Below the pieces are notes generated by a model. The model did not search any database, was not told where the DNA came from, and saw only the letters and a program-made list of their open reading frames with translations. From Verrucomicrobiaceae bacterium UBA7681 (GTDB lineage Bacteria; Verrucomicrobiota; Verrucomicrobiia; Verrucomicrobiales; Verrucomicrobiaceae), in the NCBI GenBank assembly GCA_002482965.1, contig DLGZ01000076.1, forward strand, positions 1-64,000: a stretch of 64,000 bases of DNA. Reading direction: 5' to 3'. Positions within the stretch are counted from its first letter, which is position 1. Each line of letters starts with the position of its first letter. Below, in pieces: positions 51,009-60,780 of the stretch. The position numbers and the translations under genes were made by a program.

Positions 51009-54000
51009 CTAACGCCTGCGCCTAAGCAACAGCATGCCAAGACTAAACCCCAGCAGCATCCAACGGGACGGCTCGGGAACTAGGACGATGGCGATGGTGC
51101 CATCGGTCGTGAAGTTGCTGATGTCCCAAGTGTAGCCTGAACCTGCAATGTCGGGAAGCTCGAAGCCGCTGGCTTCATCCCCATTTCCATAGAGCCAGCC
51201 GGTGTAGCTGTAGCGGCTGTCAAAAGTGGGGAGTGATGTCAGCCCGGACCAGTCGAGGAGATTGAACACTGCCGGAGCGGTTGGGGTGAAAGCCGTGGCT
51301 GTGATGGTGAGGTTGCCATTGAACAGGAGTGATGTGGATCCTGTGCCCACGATGTTGAGCAGATCAGAAGTGCCGCCAGGATTGAGGCCGAGAATGATCG
51401 TGCTGCCCGACTGAAAATCGACGGTGCCGGAACCTGATCCCGGCTGGAAGGTGAGCGTGCCGAAGCTGCTCTGAGTGGTGTCGTCTCCAGCTAGGACTGT
51501 GGCACCGCTGGCCGCAGTGAAGCTGGAGCCTTGGATGACGCCCGTGCCAAAGAGGGTCGCACCGCTTTGGACCGTGACCTCACCCGTGCCGGTGGTGCCC
51601 ATGCCTGTGAGGCCGACCTGCAGCGAGCCTGCCTCGACGAGTGTGGCACCGGTGTAGGTGTTAAATCCTCCCAAAACATAGTCTCCAGAGCCGGTCTTCG
51701 TGAGCGCCACCGTGCCTGTGCCGCTGGTGTTGTCCACGATTGAACCCAGATGATAGCCCGAGGTGTCTCCCGTGCCCACGGTCAGAGTGGTGGCAGTACC
51801 GGTGGCGTTGTTGAGGATCGTGCCACCGGGCGTGCCGGTCAAAACGCCGAAGGTGGCGTCGAAACCGTTTAGGTCCAAGAAGCTCTGGGTATTCATGGCC
51901 ACTGTGGCTGTTGAGGCGATCTGGCTGGCTCCCGCCAGCTGTACGGTGGCGCTGCCGTATGCCGCGCCAACGGTGCCGATGATCAGTTTCGTCGATACCG
52001 CCACTGCGCCGCCTGTTTTCGCCAGCACGAGCGTGCCGCTGTTCACCGTGAGCCCCGAGGAGCCGGAGAAGGTGTTGCCGGTGCTGCCGCCGAGGGTCAG
52101 CTTGCCGGTTCCGGCCTTGACCACCGCGAGGCCCGAGCCAGTCAATGCACCGTTGAAGGTGGAGTCCGGTGCCGTTTGACTCAGCACGTTGCCAATGGTG
52201 AGAAGCGAGTTGGACGTGGCGGTGACTGTGCCGCTGCCATTAAGCGCATTGATAGTCTGAGAGGTGCCCAGGACCAGGGTGTTGCCTGAGGCCACGGTTA
52301 CCTGAGCGAACGTGCCTATGGCGAGGACGTTGTTGAGGTTCAGCGTGATTGCTCCCCCGGTGCCGGCCAGATTGATCTGTGTGCCATCCACCAGGCTGCT
52401 TGCTGCCGTTGCAAGTATGACGCTGCTGCTGCCCGTGCCGCTGTTTTGGAAAGTGATGGTGCGTGGCGCGATGGCTTGATCCGTCAGAGAGCCCAGAGTC
52501 AACGTCGCGTTCGCGTTGGCAGTGCTTTTCACATCGAAGGTGGGATTGCCAGGAGCCAGGGATGGCCCGCCAATGGTGACGGTGGTGAGCGTCAGCCCGA
52601 TCGTGCCGCTGGTCACGTTGCTGCCTGCTTGCACGGTCAGGGTGTTCCCACCGATAATGACAGCGCCCAGAGTGAGTGTCGTGCTGCCTGCTCCAGTGGT
52701 GGCGCGGTCGATGATGATGGTCGAGTCGTCCAAAACATTCACCGCTCCGCCCACTGTGCCGCTGGTGTTAAAGCCCAGGCTCAAGGTTCCGCCGTTCATG
52801 GCCATGGTGCCGGTGCCCACCACGGCCATGGCCGTCAGGGCCTGCAGACGCAGCGTGCCTTCATCGATCTGGTTTGTGCCGCTGCGGGCGCTGGCCGCAG
52901 CGCTGGTGACGGTCAGTGTGTTGCTGCCAAATTTGGTGAGCAGGGCATTGCCGGTGATGCCGCCCGCGTTGTTGATGAGGATGTCTCCTGTGCCGCCGAT
53001 TTTGGCGTAGGAGCCCTGCACCACGGTGCCCGTGATCGTGCCAAGCGCAGAGCTGCTATTGATGATGGCACCGCCACCGTTCAGCCCCGTGCCGCTGACC
53101 GAGATAAAATTGCGGTCCGTGCTCTGCCCGTTGAGATCCACGGTGGCACCGACGCTGATCGTGACGCCGCTGGTGGTGCCCAGAGCGGTGGAGTTGCCCA
53201 GCTTCAGAATGCCTGCGCTGACAACTGTGGCACCGGTGTATGTGGAAGTTATGGGAGCCAGTGTCAGCGTGCCCAGACCGTTCTTCGTCAGCGCCAGAGT
53301 ACCTGTGCCGTTGCTCAAAGTGCCGGTGAAGGTCGTGTTCAGCGGGGTGCTGCTGTTGGAGTTGCCGACGGTCAGTGTGAAGACGCCGCTGGCAGTGATC
53401 GTGCCACTGCCTGCCAATGAGCCGAAGGTCTGTGCGGCACCGATGTTGATCACGCTGTTCCCGTTCACCGTCACCTGCGCCAGCGTGCCCAGCACGGTGG
53501 CGATGTTGAGGTTCAACGTGACACCGGCATGGGTGCCATTGTTGATGTTCACCACCGTGCCGTCCACCAGGCTGGCCATGGCCGTTCCGAGGGTGACGTT
53601 GCTGTTGGTGGTGGAGGTGCCGGTGTTGGTGAAAGTGATTGTCTTGGCCACGCCCTGGTCATTCAAAGCGCCCAGGGTCAGCGTGGTTGTGCCGTTGGTC
53701 GATGTGGTCGGGCTTTGTACATCGAAGGTGGGGTTGTCGAGCAGCGTGGTGGCTCCGAAGGCGATTCCGGCATTGGTGCTCGCGGTGGTGACATTGCTTC
53801 CTGCCTGGATGGTCAGGGTCTGCGCCCCGATGGCGAGCACTCCGAGGGTGTGAGTGAGACCGGCACCGGCGGTGAAGACATCGGAGACGATGGTGGAACT
53901 CGCCGTCACTGAGACAGGATATGCCACGACCGAAGCTGCGCTGCCGAGGCTTAATGTGCCGCCATTGAGAATGATCGCTGCCGCGGAGGTGCCTAGTGCT

Positions 54001-57000
54001 GAGGTCGAGTTGCTTATGCGCAGGGTGCCCTCGTCAATGCGGGTGGCTCCCGTGCGTGTACTCGCCAAAGCAGTGCCGCCGTTGTTGCCAAAAGTCACAG
54101 TGCCGGTGCCGGTTTTGACAAGGATGTTGTTGCCGGTCAGCACACCGCTGGAGGTGATGTTTCCTGTGCCGCCGATGCTGGCACCGATGCCGCCCGTGCC
54201 ATTTCCCAATCCAATGGTCAGCGCCCCAATGCCGGCACTCGCGACACTGTTGTTGATCAGCGCACCCCCATTGTTGATGCCCGTGCCGTTCAAGGTTGCG
54301 GTGTTGATGATGATCTTGCCGTTGAGGTCGAGCACCGAGCCCACCTGCACGGTCGCAGCAGAAGAACTCAGGGCGGCAGCGTGGCCGAGGATCAAGGTGC
54401 CGGCGTTGATGCTGGTGGCTCCAGTGTAGGCATTGGCAACGGTCAGCGTTAGTGAGCCTGCGCCGTTTTTGGTCAAGCCGCCGGTGGTGGTATTGTTGAT
54501 CGCAACCTGAATGCTCAGACTGTCGCCCGCCGCGTCCGTGCCAATCACTAGGTCACCACTGCCAGCGGTGGTCAGGCCGGTGGCGGAGCCTCCGTTTGCG
54601 ATCACCGCCGCCACGCCGCCGGTGACCAAAATACCACCGGCGGTGTTCGCGCCGTTGTTGATCGAGAGCAGGATGCCTGTGCCGAGGGTCAAGGTGTCAC
54701 CGCCCGAGAATTTCAAGCCTGCGTTGACGATGGCTGAACTCGTTTGAGCAAAGGATCCGCTGATCAGGTAGGGATTGAGATTTCCTGCGGTCAGACTGCT
54801 GGTGGCGGTGATGGTGGCCGCCGCTCCGACAAGCCCTGCGGTGGAAGAGGCAAAATCAGCACCGTTGTAGGTGATGCGTGCATCTATAATACCATTCGTG
54901 TTGGTGCTGCCGGTGATGGTCACACTGGTGTTTGCAGGCGATACAATGTTGAGTCCCGAGCCCAGTGCCGGGACCGCGAGGGAGGTGAAGGTCAGCTCAT
55001 TCGTGCCAGAGGCAGGTGCATCCACCTGCAGCGCACCGCTGCCGGAGGCGAGTGTGAGAGCGCCGAAGGCCTGCGTGCTGGCGGCGGTGGCTCCGCCGTA
55101 TTCAAAGGTGCCGCTGCCGGTGTAGGTCAAACCTGGCACGGCGACAGAGCTCCAGCTTCCTGTGGTGCCATCGCCGAGTTTCAAGGTTCCTGCATTGATC
55201 GAGATGGCTCCAGTGCTGGTGTTCACGCCGAGAAGGGTCCAGGTGCCGGTGCCGTTCTTGGTCAGTGTTCCTGTGGTGGTGCCGATGATGCTGGAGATGC
55301 TGCCATCTCCCGAGCCCGCGAGGATCAAGCCGATGCCTGCGCCTGTGATTGTCCCCGCATTCGTGAGATTGAGCGTGCCGCTGTCTGAGGCGATGGTGAC
55401 TGCGGAAGTGGCAAGGGTGAGCAGGCCGGTGAAGTTGTTCACGCCACTGACATTGACGAAGGCACCGGTCTGAATGTGGATGCCGTTGGAGCCAGCAAAG
55501 CCTGAGCCGCCGTTGAGGGTCAGCTTTTCCGCCGCCGTGGTGATGCCACCCTCAATTTGCAAGGTGCCGCCGTTGGTGACGGAGGTGGTGCCGGCAGTCG
55601 AACCCAGGGCGTTCGCGCTGCGGATGTTCAGGATGCCGGAACTGACGGTGGTGCTGCCGGTGTAGGAATTGTCACCCGCCAGGATCAGGGTGCCAAGTGC
55701 GGTCTGGGTGGCATTGCCGGCCACGATGCCGCCGATGTTTGTACCCTGGGTCACATTCCCGCTGATGGTGAGCTGGTCGGTCACACTGGTGATGGCCATG
55801 GTGCGGGTGGCCGCCACTCCTGTTCCTGTCAGTTGGAGCGTGCTGCTGCTGCTGATGGTACTGACCCCGAAGAATGTCATCGTTCCGCCTGTCTGATTGA
55901 TGGTCAGAGTGCCGCTGCCTGTGATCGTGGTGCCAAAGGAAGAGGAAAGGGTGAGCACGGTTAGATTGAAGCCGTTCAGATCCAGGGTCGAACCCGCATT
56001 CAGTGTCAGTGCCGTTAAAAGTGGAGTGGCCTGGTCACTGGCACCGAGGCGCAGGGTGGCATTGCCCGCAGTGGCACTGGCAGAATTCCCGATGGTGAGG
56101 ACGCTGCCGCTGATAGCAATGGCACCGCCGGTCTTCGCCAGGACCAGGGTGCCCGAGCTGATCGTCGTCGCACCGGTATAAGTGTTCGAATCGCTCCCGT
56201 CCAGTGTCAGCGTGCCGAGCCCCAGTTTGGTCAGTGCAAGTGTCCCTGTGCCGTTGGACAGCACGCCGCTGAAATGGGTGTCCGGAAGCGTGTAGCTCAG
56301 AGCGTTGCCGACGGTCAGAATGTAGGTGCCGGTGGTGGTGACGGTGCCGCTGCCCGCGAGCGAGCCGAAAGTCTGCGCAGCGCCGAGACTGAGAGTGTTG
56401 CCGGAAGCGATGTTCACTTGCGCCAGCGTGCCCAGTCCGCTCGCCACATTTAGATTCAGCGTCAGCGCTCCGCCTGTGTTCGCCAGATTCACCGTCGTGC
56501 CATCGACCAAGCTGGTTGCACCTGCTCCCAGTGTGATCGTGCTGGCCGCCGTGCCGCTGTTTTGAAAGGTGATTGTGCTTGGCGAGATGCCTTGATCGGT
56601 GAAGGCTCCCAAAGTGAGGGTTAGCGCGGCGTTTGCTGAACTCTGCACATCGAAGGTCGGGTTGCCGGGCTGCATGGAGACTCCACCAATGCTGACCGCG
56701 CCAAGCGTCAGGCCGATCGTGCCGCTGGTGACGTTGTCACCCGCTTTCACCGTTAAGGTATTGGTGCCAAGGGTCAGTGTGCTCAGGGTGGTGACGGTAC
56801 CGCCTGCACCTGAAGTGGCGCGGTCAGCGATGATCGTGCTGTCTTTGAGGAGGTTGACCACATTGGTGAAGGTGGTGGTGGCGTCAAAACCCAGGCTCAG
56901 AGTGCCGCCATTAAGCGCGAAAGATCCTGTGCCAACGGGAGCGATGGAGGCCGCTGTCGCCTGCAGCCTCAGGGTGCCGGCGTCGATCTGGGTTGTTCCG

Positions 57001-59651
57001 GTGCGCGCGCTCGTCGTCGTTGAGTCGATCACGGTGAGCGTGCCGCTGCCGGTTTTGGTCAGCAGCACGTTGCCGGTGATGCCGGTGGCGTTGCTGATGG
57101 TGATGTTGCCGGAGCCGCCAATGCTTGCAGAGGTGGCCAGCGCAGTCGTGCCTGTGACAATGGCCGTTGTACCGCTGCTGTTGATGAGAGCGCCAAAGCT
57201 GCCGACGCCTGCACCATTGATGGAAATGAAGCTGCGGTCTGTGGATTGCCCGTTGAGATCCACCGTTCCTCCGGCACTGATGATGATGCCGCTTGTCGCC
57301 CCGCCTGCGGCGGTGCTTGCCAGCTTGAGAGTGCCTGCGCTTACTGTCGTTGAACCTGTGTAGGTGTTGTTGCCGCCGAAGATCAGCGTGCCTGTGCCGA
57401 TCTTGCTTAGGGCACCTGCGCCGGTGAGGGCGGCATTGACCGTGACGGTGCCTGCCCCTCCAAAGGTGATGACGGAGGAATAGGAGATGACGCTGGAGGC
57501 CTGAATCGTGAGCGTAGCGGCGGCGTCTGCGGCGATCATGAACATGGCATTCTGCGCGATGGTTCCGGTGATGAAGTTGTCGCCGCTGAGGCTGCGGATG
57601 GCACCGTTGTTTGCATCGCCAAAACCGCCGATGGCCGCGAGGGCGCGGCTGATGGTGACGCCCCCGGAAAGCGCCAAGGTGGCTCCGTCCACCACGGTGA
57701 CCGTCCCTGAAGTGCCCAGCGCTCCGTTGCTGCGGACTTCCAAAATGCCGCTGGAAATCTGGGTGCCGCCGGTGTGCGCGTTGGTTCCGGTCAGCACGGT
57801 GCGTGATCCTGGTGCGCCATTGATCACCAACGTGACAATGCCCGTGCCGTTGTTGGCGAGGTTGGAGTTGATGGTCAGCAGCTCGGTGGTCGAGTTGTTG
57901 GTGAGGAAGAGCTGCCCGGCGGTGTTGGTCACCGTGCCGCCGGCGGAAAGCGTGCTGGTCAAGCCTGTGGTTCCCACCGTCAGGCTGCGCGCGCCGTTGA
58001 CCAGTTGAATCCCTCCCTGCGTGCCCAGACGCAGCGTCTGACCGGTGCCCAGGGAAATTTGTCGGTCCGTGGATATGTCGGCCATGGACACCGTATTTAG
58101 GAAGGTGGTGCCTGCCCCGACTGTCAGCGCACCGGTGGAACTGCTGGTGATGCCCACATTGGAGGTGGCGGTAAAAGGCGTGGTGCTCAGGCTGCTCCCG
58201 GTGGTGTAGAAGATGTCACCTAAGTAGCCGTTCCCCAACATTCCACCAGCGGGCAGCGCCCAGCTCCGGCTGCCATTGCTGCCGTTGTAGGTCAGCCAGG
58301 GACCGACGAAACCATCTGCCTGTGCCGTGGTGATGGAACCGGAGGTCGGTGCGACAACGGCCAGCGTGGCATTCACATCGGTGTGTGTGATCGCGCCAAA
58401 GCTAAGATTGACCGTTCCTCCGACTCCCGAATAGAGCTCGAGGGAGCTGTGCGTGCCGCTGACAGTCACATTGCCAAGCCGCTGGCTGTTTGTCTGACCG
58501 TCCTTGCCCATGAGTCGCAGGACGCTGACGGAGTTCCCTCCGATGAAGTTCAGATTTCCCGGGGTGGCGAGACCATTGTAAAGAATGTCGTTCTGGGGCG
58601 AGGTAGCTGCTGTGAAATCAAGGATGGTGACGCCGCCGGAGTAGCTGCTGAGAGCACGGCCTAGAGTCGTGGCCCCTCCATAGGTGTTGGCGGCGGCGAG
58701 TGTCAGGGTGCCGTCGCCGCGGGTGAAGGCAAAACGGGTGAAGCCGTAATTGTTGCCGCCATCGGTGATCGCTGAGTTGATGAGAATGCCGGTCGTTGCG
58801 AATGCTCCGCTAAAGTTGGTGTGCACGCCTGCATCCGCTGTGAGGGTGATGCCGCCGGACACGATGGTGTTGTTGGCGGTGAAGCGGATGGCTCCATAGG
58901 AGGTGCTGGTGAAGAGGAGGCTGTTGCCATAGCCCGCCAGGGAAAACGACTGGGTGTAGTTGGCGTTGGTGCCGCCAAGCACGACTGAGCCGCCCGCCTC
59001 CACTATAACGCCGCTGACATACTGCACGGTGTTGGGTGTGACGAGCGTGGCATAAATGCTGCCTCCAATGGTGAGTGTGCCAGTCAGGTCAGGGTTGGTT
59101 GCCATACCCAGCGTGATGTACTGAAAGGTCGTGCCGCTGCCATATTTCTGAATGCGCAGGTTACTGCCCTTGAGGCGGAGATTGCTGCCTAACTGGACGA
59201 ATTGAGAACCGCCGGAGGAGAGGTTTTCCATTTGAATGAGCCCATTGGTGCCAAAGTCGAGGATGCGTCCTGCCACGTCCCCCTGCAGCGTGTAGATGTT
59301 GTAGCTGGTTGGCGTGGTGGTGAAGCCGCGGAAGTTTAGCGTGCCAAGCTGAATGTCCGTCTGCACCGTGATCGTGATTGGGGCAGTGGAGGTGCCCGTG
59401 GTGGTGATCACGCCGCCTCCGATGTCCGCAATGGCCGTGGTGGAGTTGACCCAGGATGTGTTGGTCGAGCCGTCAAGCCAGTTGGTGTTGGAAGTGTTCC
59501 AGACACCGCTGCCATTTTGCTGTCCGCCTGTGGCGGTGTTGGCATCCCAAGTCAGTGTCTGGGCAGCCGCAGTGAGGTGGGTCAGCCAAAACACTGGGAT
59601 CCACAGTTGGCATATTCGACGTGAGAGGCAAACAAAGGTGTGGTGTTGCAT
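51009..59651 (-). CDS. Giant autotransporter-associated beta-strand repeat protein with PEP-CTERM tail (2880 residues)
   Basis: 2880 residues, the largest gene in the window. A signal segment (LWIPVFWLTHLTAAAQ) is followed by LTWDANTATGG, the typical opening of these proteins, then many beta-strand repeats (GTLALTKLGLGTLTLDGSDSNTYTGATTISSGTLVL and variants). Three copies of a ~350-residue module can be aligned (about 57265-56205, 54340-53265 and 53145-52090), each opening with DLNGQSTDR or a DLNGK variant and passing through NPTFDVQS and TITFQNSG to GTLAQV. The end is VPEPSRWMLLGFSLGMLLLRRRR, a PEP-CTERM exosortase signal. It probably forms a long surface fibre; its binding target is unknown. 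Confidence 0.88.
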   Translation of the reverse strand: MQHHTFVCLSRRICQLWIPVFWLTHLTAAAQTLTWDANTATGGQQNGSGVWNTSNTNWLDGSTNTSWVNSTTAIADIGGGVITTTGTSTAPITITVQTDIQLGTLNFRGFTTTPTSYNIYTLQGDVAGRILDFGTNGLIQMENLSSGGSQFVQLGSNLRLKGSNLRIQKYGSGTTFQYITLGMATNPDLTGTLTIGGSIYATLVTPNTVQYVSGVIVEAGGSVVLGGTNANYTQSFSLAGYGNSLLFTSTSYGAIRFTANNTIVSGGITLTADAGVHTNFSGAFATTGILINSAITDGGNNYGFTRFAFTRGDGTLTLAAANTYGGATTLGRALSSYSGGVTILDFTAATSPQNDILYNGLATPGNLNFIGGNSVSVLRLMGKDGQTNSQRLGNVTVSGTHSSLELYSGVGGTVNLSFGAITHTDVNATLAVVAPTSGSITTAQADGFVGPWLTYNGSNGSRSWALPAGGMLGNGYLGDIFYTTGSSLSTTPFTATSNVGITSSSTGALTVGAGTTFLNTVSMADISTDRQISLGTGQTLRLGTQGGIQLVNGARSLTVGTTGLTSTLSAGGTVTNTAGQLFLTNNSTTELLTINSNLANNGTGIVTLVINGAPGSRTVLTGTNAHTGGTQISSGILEVRSNGALGTSGTVTVVDGATLALSGGVTISRALAAIGGFGDANNGAIRSLSGDNFITGTIAQNAMFMIAADAAATLTIQASSVISYSSVITFGGAGTVTVNAALTGAGALSKIGTGTLIFGGNNTYTGSTTVSAGTLKLASTAAGGATSGIIISAGGTVDLNGQSTDRSFISINGAGVGSFGALINSSGTTAIVTGTTALATSASIGGSGNITISNATGITGNVLLTKTGSGTLTVIDSTTTSARTGTTQIDAGTLRLQATAASIAPVGTGSFALNGGTLSLGFDATTTFTNVVNLLKDSTIIADRATSGAGGTVTTLSTLTLGTNTLTVKAGDNVTSGTIGLTLGAVSIGGVSMQPGNPTFDVQSSANAALTLTLGAFTDQGISPSTITFQNSGTAASTITLGAGATSLVDGTTVNLANTGGALTLNLNVASGLGTLAQVNIASGNTLSLGAAQTFGSLAGSGTVTTTGTYILTVGNALSYTLPDTHFSGVLSNGTGTLALTKLGLGTLTLDGSDSNTYTGATTISSGTLVLAKTGGAIAISGSVLTIGNSASATAGNATLRLGASDQATPLLTALTLNAGSTLDLNGFNLTVLTLSSSFGTTITGSGTLTINQTGGTMTFFGVSTISSSSTLQLTGTGVAATRTMAITSVTDQLTISGNVTQGTNIGGIVAGNATQTALGTLILAGDNSYTGSTTVSSGILNIRSANALGSTAGTTSVTNGGTLQIEGGITTAAEKLTLNGGSGFAGSNGIHIQTGAFVNVSGVNNFTGLLTLATSAVTIASDSGTLNLTNAGTITGAGIGLILAGSGDGSISSIIGTTTGTLTKNGTGTWTLLGVNTSTGAISINAGTLKLGDGTTGSWSSVAVPGLTYTGSGTFEYGGATAASTQAFGALTLASGSGALQVDAPASGTNELTFTSLAVPALGSGLNIVSPANTSVTITGSTNTNGIIDARITYNGADFASSTAGLVGAAATITATSSLTAGNLNPYLISGSFAQTSSAIVNAGLKFSGGDTLTLGTGILLSINNGANTAGGILVTGGVAAVIANGGSATGLTTAGSGDLVIGTDAAGDSLSIQVAINNTTTGGLTKNGAGSLTLTVANAYTGATSINAGTLILGHAAALSSSAATVQVGSVLDLNGKIIINTATLNGTGINNGGALINNSVASAGIGALTIGLGNGTGGIGASIGGTGNITSSGVLTGNNILVKTGTGTVTFGNNGGTALASTRTGATRIDEGTLRISNSTSALGTSAAAIILNGGTLSLGSAASVVAYPVSVTASSTIVSDVFTAGAGLTHTLGVLAIGAQTLTIQAGSNVTTASTNAGIAFGATTLLDNPTFDVQSPTTSTNGTTTLTLGALNDQGVAKTITFTNTGTSTTNSNVTLGTAMASLVDGTVVNINNGTHAGVTLNLNIATVLGTLAQVTVNGNSVINIGAAQTFGSLAGSGTITASGVFTLTVGNSNSSTPLNTTFTGTLSNGTGTLALTKNGLGTLTLAPITSTYTGATVVSAGILKLGNSTALGTTSGVTISVGATVDLNGQSTDRNFISVSGTGLNGGGAIINSSSALGTITGTVVQGSYAKIGGTGDILINNAGGITGNALLTKFGSNTLTVTSAAASARSGTNQIDEGTLRLQALTAMAVVGTGTMAMNGGTLSLGFNTSGTVGGAVNVLDDSTIIIDRATTGAGSTTLTLGAVIIGGNTLTVQAGSNVTSGTIGLTLTTVTIGGPSLAPGNPTFDVKSTANANATLTLGSLTDQAIAPRTITFQNSGTGSSSVILATAASSLVDGTQINLAGTGGAITLNLNNVLAIGTFAQVTVASGNTLVLGTSQTINALNGSGTVTATSNSLLTIGNVLSQTAPDSTFNGALTGSGLAVVKAGTGKLTLGGSTGNTFSGSSGLTVNSGTLVLAKTGGAVAVSTKLIIGTVGAAYGSATVQLAGASQIASTATVAMNTQSFLDLNGFDATFGVLTGTPGGTILNNATGTATTLTVGTGDTSGYHLGSIVDNTSGTGTVALTKTGSGDYVLGGFNTYTGATLVEAGSLQVGLTGMGTTGTGEVTVQSGATLFGTGVIQGSSFTAASGATVLAGDDTTQSSFGTLTFQPGSGSGTVDFQSGSTIILGLNPGGTSDLLNIVGTGSTSLLFNGNLTITATAFTPTAPAVFNLLDWSGLTSLPTFDSRYSYTGWLYGNGDEASGFELPDIAGSGYTWDISNFTTDGTIAIVLVPEPSRWMLLGFSLGMLLLRRRR
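52090..57265 (-). repeat. Three ~1.06-kb coding repeats within the 2880-residue protein
   Basis: Copies lie at about 57265-56205, 54340-53265 and 53145-52090. Each encodes a ~350-residue module with the same order of landmarks (DLNGQSTDR-like start, GTLRLQ, NGGTLSLG, TLTVQAGSNVTSGTIG, NPTFDVQS, TITFQNSGT, SLVDGT, NLNVASGLGTLAQV, LGAAQTFGSLAGSGT). Copies 2 and 3 are nearly adjacent; about 1.9 kb of other repeats separates copy 1 from copy 2. The boundaries are approximate and read from the protein. Confidence 0.7.
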
Positions 59652-59681
59652 AAATGGAAGCTTTATTCAGCTCCCCTTTGC

Positions 59682-59751
59682 TAAGCACCCGAGAGACCAC
59701 TCCCGAATTCATGCAGACCCCGAATCGCGCAAAGAAGACACTATTTGTGCG
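59682..59751 (-). promoter_or_regulatory. Shared 70-bp upstream block, copy B (sigma-54-like core)
   Basis: On the minus strand TGGTCTC-N5-TGCTTA with GG (59697-59698) and GC (59685-59686) 10 bases apart. The predicted start, about 12 bases downstream of the GC, leaves a leader of about 22 bases before the ATG of the 2880-residue protein. The upstream half is nearly identical to copy C (GCACAAA ... GGGGTCTGCA). Confidence 0.55.
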
Positions 59752-59797
59752 CCGGACGGTGAGGACTCAAAGATGGCATGCACATAAGCATGCGCGG

Positions 59798-60709
59798 TTA
59801 TTTGGTCATGGCCGGGCGTGGACGCGGATAAGCGATTTCAGTGCGCTGGTCTGGATGCTTTGCTCCCGGTTTTTTCTGTTCAGTGGCGGTGACGCGGGAG
59901 AGAAATTGCAGCCGGCTGCTGCTGGTGCCGGAGCCTCGAAGTTCTTCGAGAAGTTCATCAACTCCCTCGAGCACGCATGTAGGCTGGTAGACGTAATTTC
60001 GCAGATCTTCGAGGCGTGTGGAACCGGTCAGTACCAGGCAGGCCTGCATGCCGACCTCGATGGCACCGCGGATGTCCGTCTCCATCGTGTCACCCACCAT
60101 CATCACTTCTTCGGTGTGGCGCTGCAGCAGCCGCCGGGCGCGCTGGAACATGTACGGGTTGGGTTTGCCGAGGAAATAGGCGCGCTGGCCCGTGCTGGCT
60201 TCCAGATAGGCGGCCAGCGCACCCGCGCCGGGACGGGTGACTTCCTTTTTGACCGGGCACCAGTTGTCCGGGTTGGTGGCCACCAGCCGCGCACCCTTCT
60301 CGATGAGTTCATGGGCTTTGGAGAGTTTTTCCGTGGATTGCATGCCTTCGCCAACAACCACGTAGGTGGGCCGGATCGAATCATTGGGGATGCCCGCTTT
60401 CTGTAGAGCGAGTGTCAGCCCGGCATCCCCCATGACAAAGGCGGTGCAGCAAGGATGGTTCTCCGCCAGAAACTCGGCGGTGTTCATGGCGGCGGTGTAA
60501 AAATGCCGTGATGAGATGCCGTGGATGCCCAGATGGTTGAGTTTGACGACCAGGTCTTCGGGAGTGGGAGCGGAGTTGTTGGTGACAAAGACGAAGGGTG
60601 TCGAAGTCTCAATGAGATGATGAATGAATTCCGCCGCTTTGGGCAGCAGCTGGTTTTCACGGTAGATCACACCGTCCATGTCGATCAGCAGTCCTTTAGT
60701 TTGATGCAT
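59798..60709 (-). CDS. HAD-superfamily phosphatase, NagD-like
   Basis: 303 residues from the ATG at 60709; the longer frame runs through the promoter block. HAD motif I is DMDGVIY, motif II is in FVFVTNNSA, and the later motifs appear as Lys in FLGKPNPYMFQRA and MMVGDTMETDIRGAIEVGM (motif IV). A cap of the C2 (NagD) type lies between. It dephosphorylates nucleotides or sugar phosphates such as UMP or GlcNAc-phosphate in the family. It is separated from the 2880-residue gene by about 150 bases carrying promoter copy B, but has its own copy C upstream. Confidence 0.88.
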   Translation of the reverse strand: MHQTKGLLIDMDGVIYRENQLLPKAAEFIHHLIETSTPFVFVTNNSAPTPEDLVVKLNHLGIHGISSRHFYTAAMNTAEFLAENHPCCTAFVMGDAGLTLALQKAGIPNDSIRPTYVVVGEGMQSTEKLSKAHELIEKGARLVATNPDNWCPVKKEVTRPGAGALAAYLEASTGQRAYFLGKPNPYMFQRARRLLQRHTEEVMMVGDTMETDIRGAIEVGMQACLVLTGSTRLEDLRNYVYQPTCVLEGVDELLEELRGSGTSSSRLQFLSRVTATEQKKPGAKHPDQRTEIAYPRPRPAMTK

Positions 60710-60780
60710 GGCTTTAGAGGGGGGTAAGGTTTGGAGCGTGGTGCATAGAACTGTCTGCATGCTCCTATGGACTCTTGCTT

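Noticed and set aside
52446..55964. Long plus-strand open frames (Ala/Gly/Val-rich or Pro/Val/Leu-rich, up to ~320 codons) opposite the 2880-residue protein.
   Set aside because: They are antisense shadows of a Gly/Thr-rich repeat gene with few stop codons in the complement; they lack family motifs and ribosome-binding sites.
46375..59651. Classical type V autotransporters.
   Set aside because: Both giant proteins end in a PEP-CTERM tail and no C-terminal beta-barrel translocator is present, so the repeat name does not imply self-secretion.
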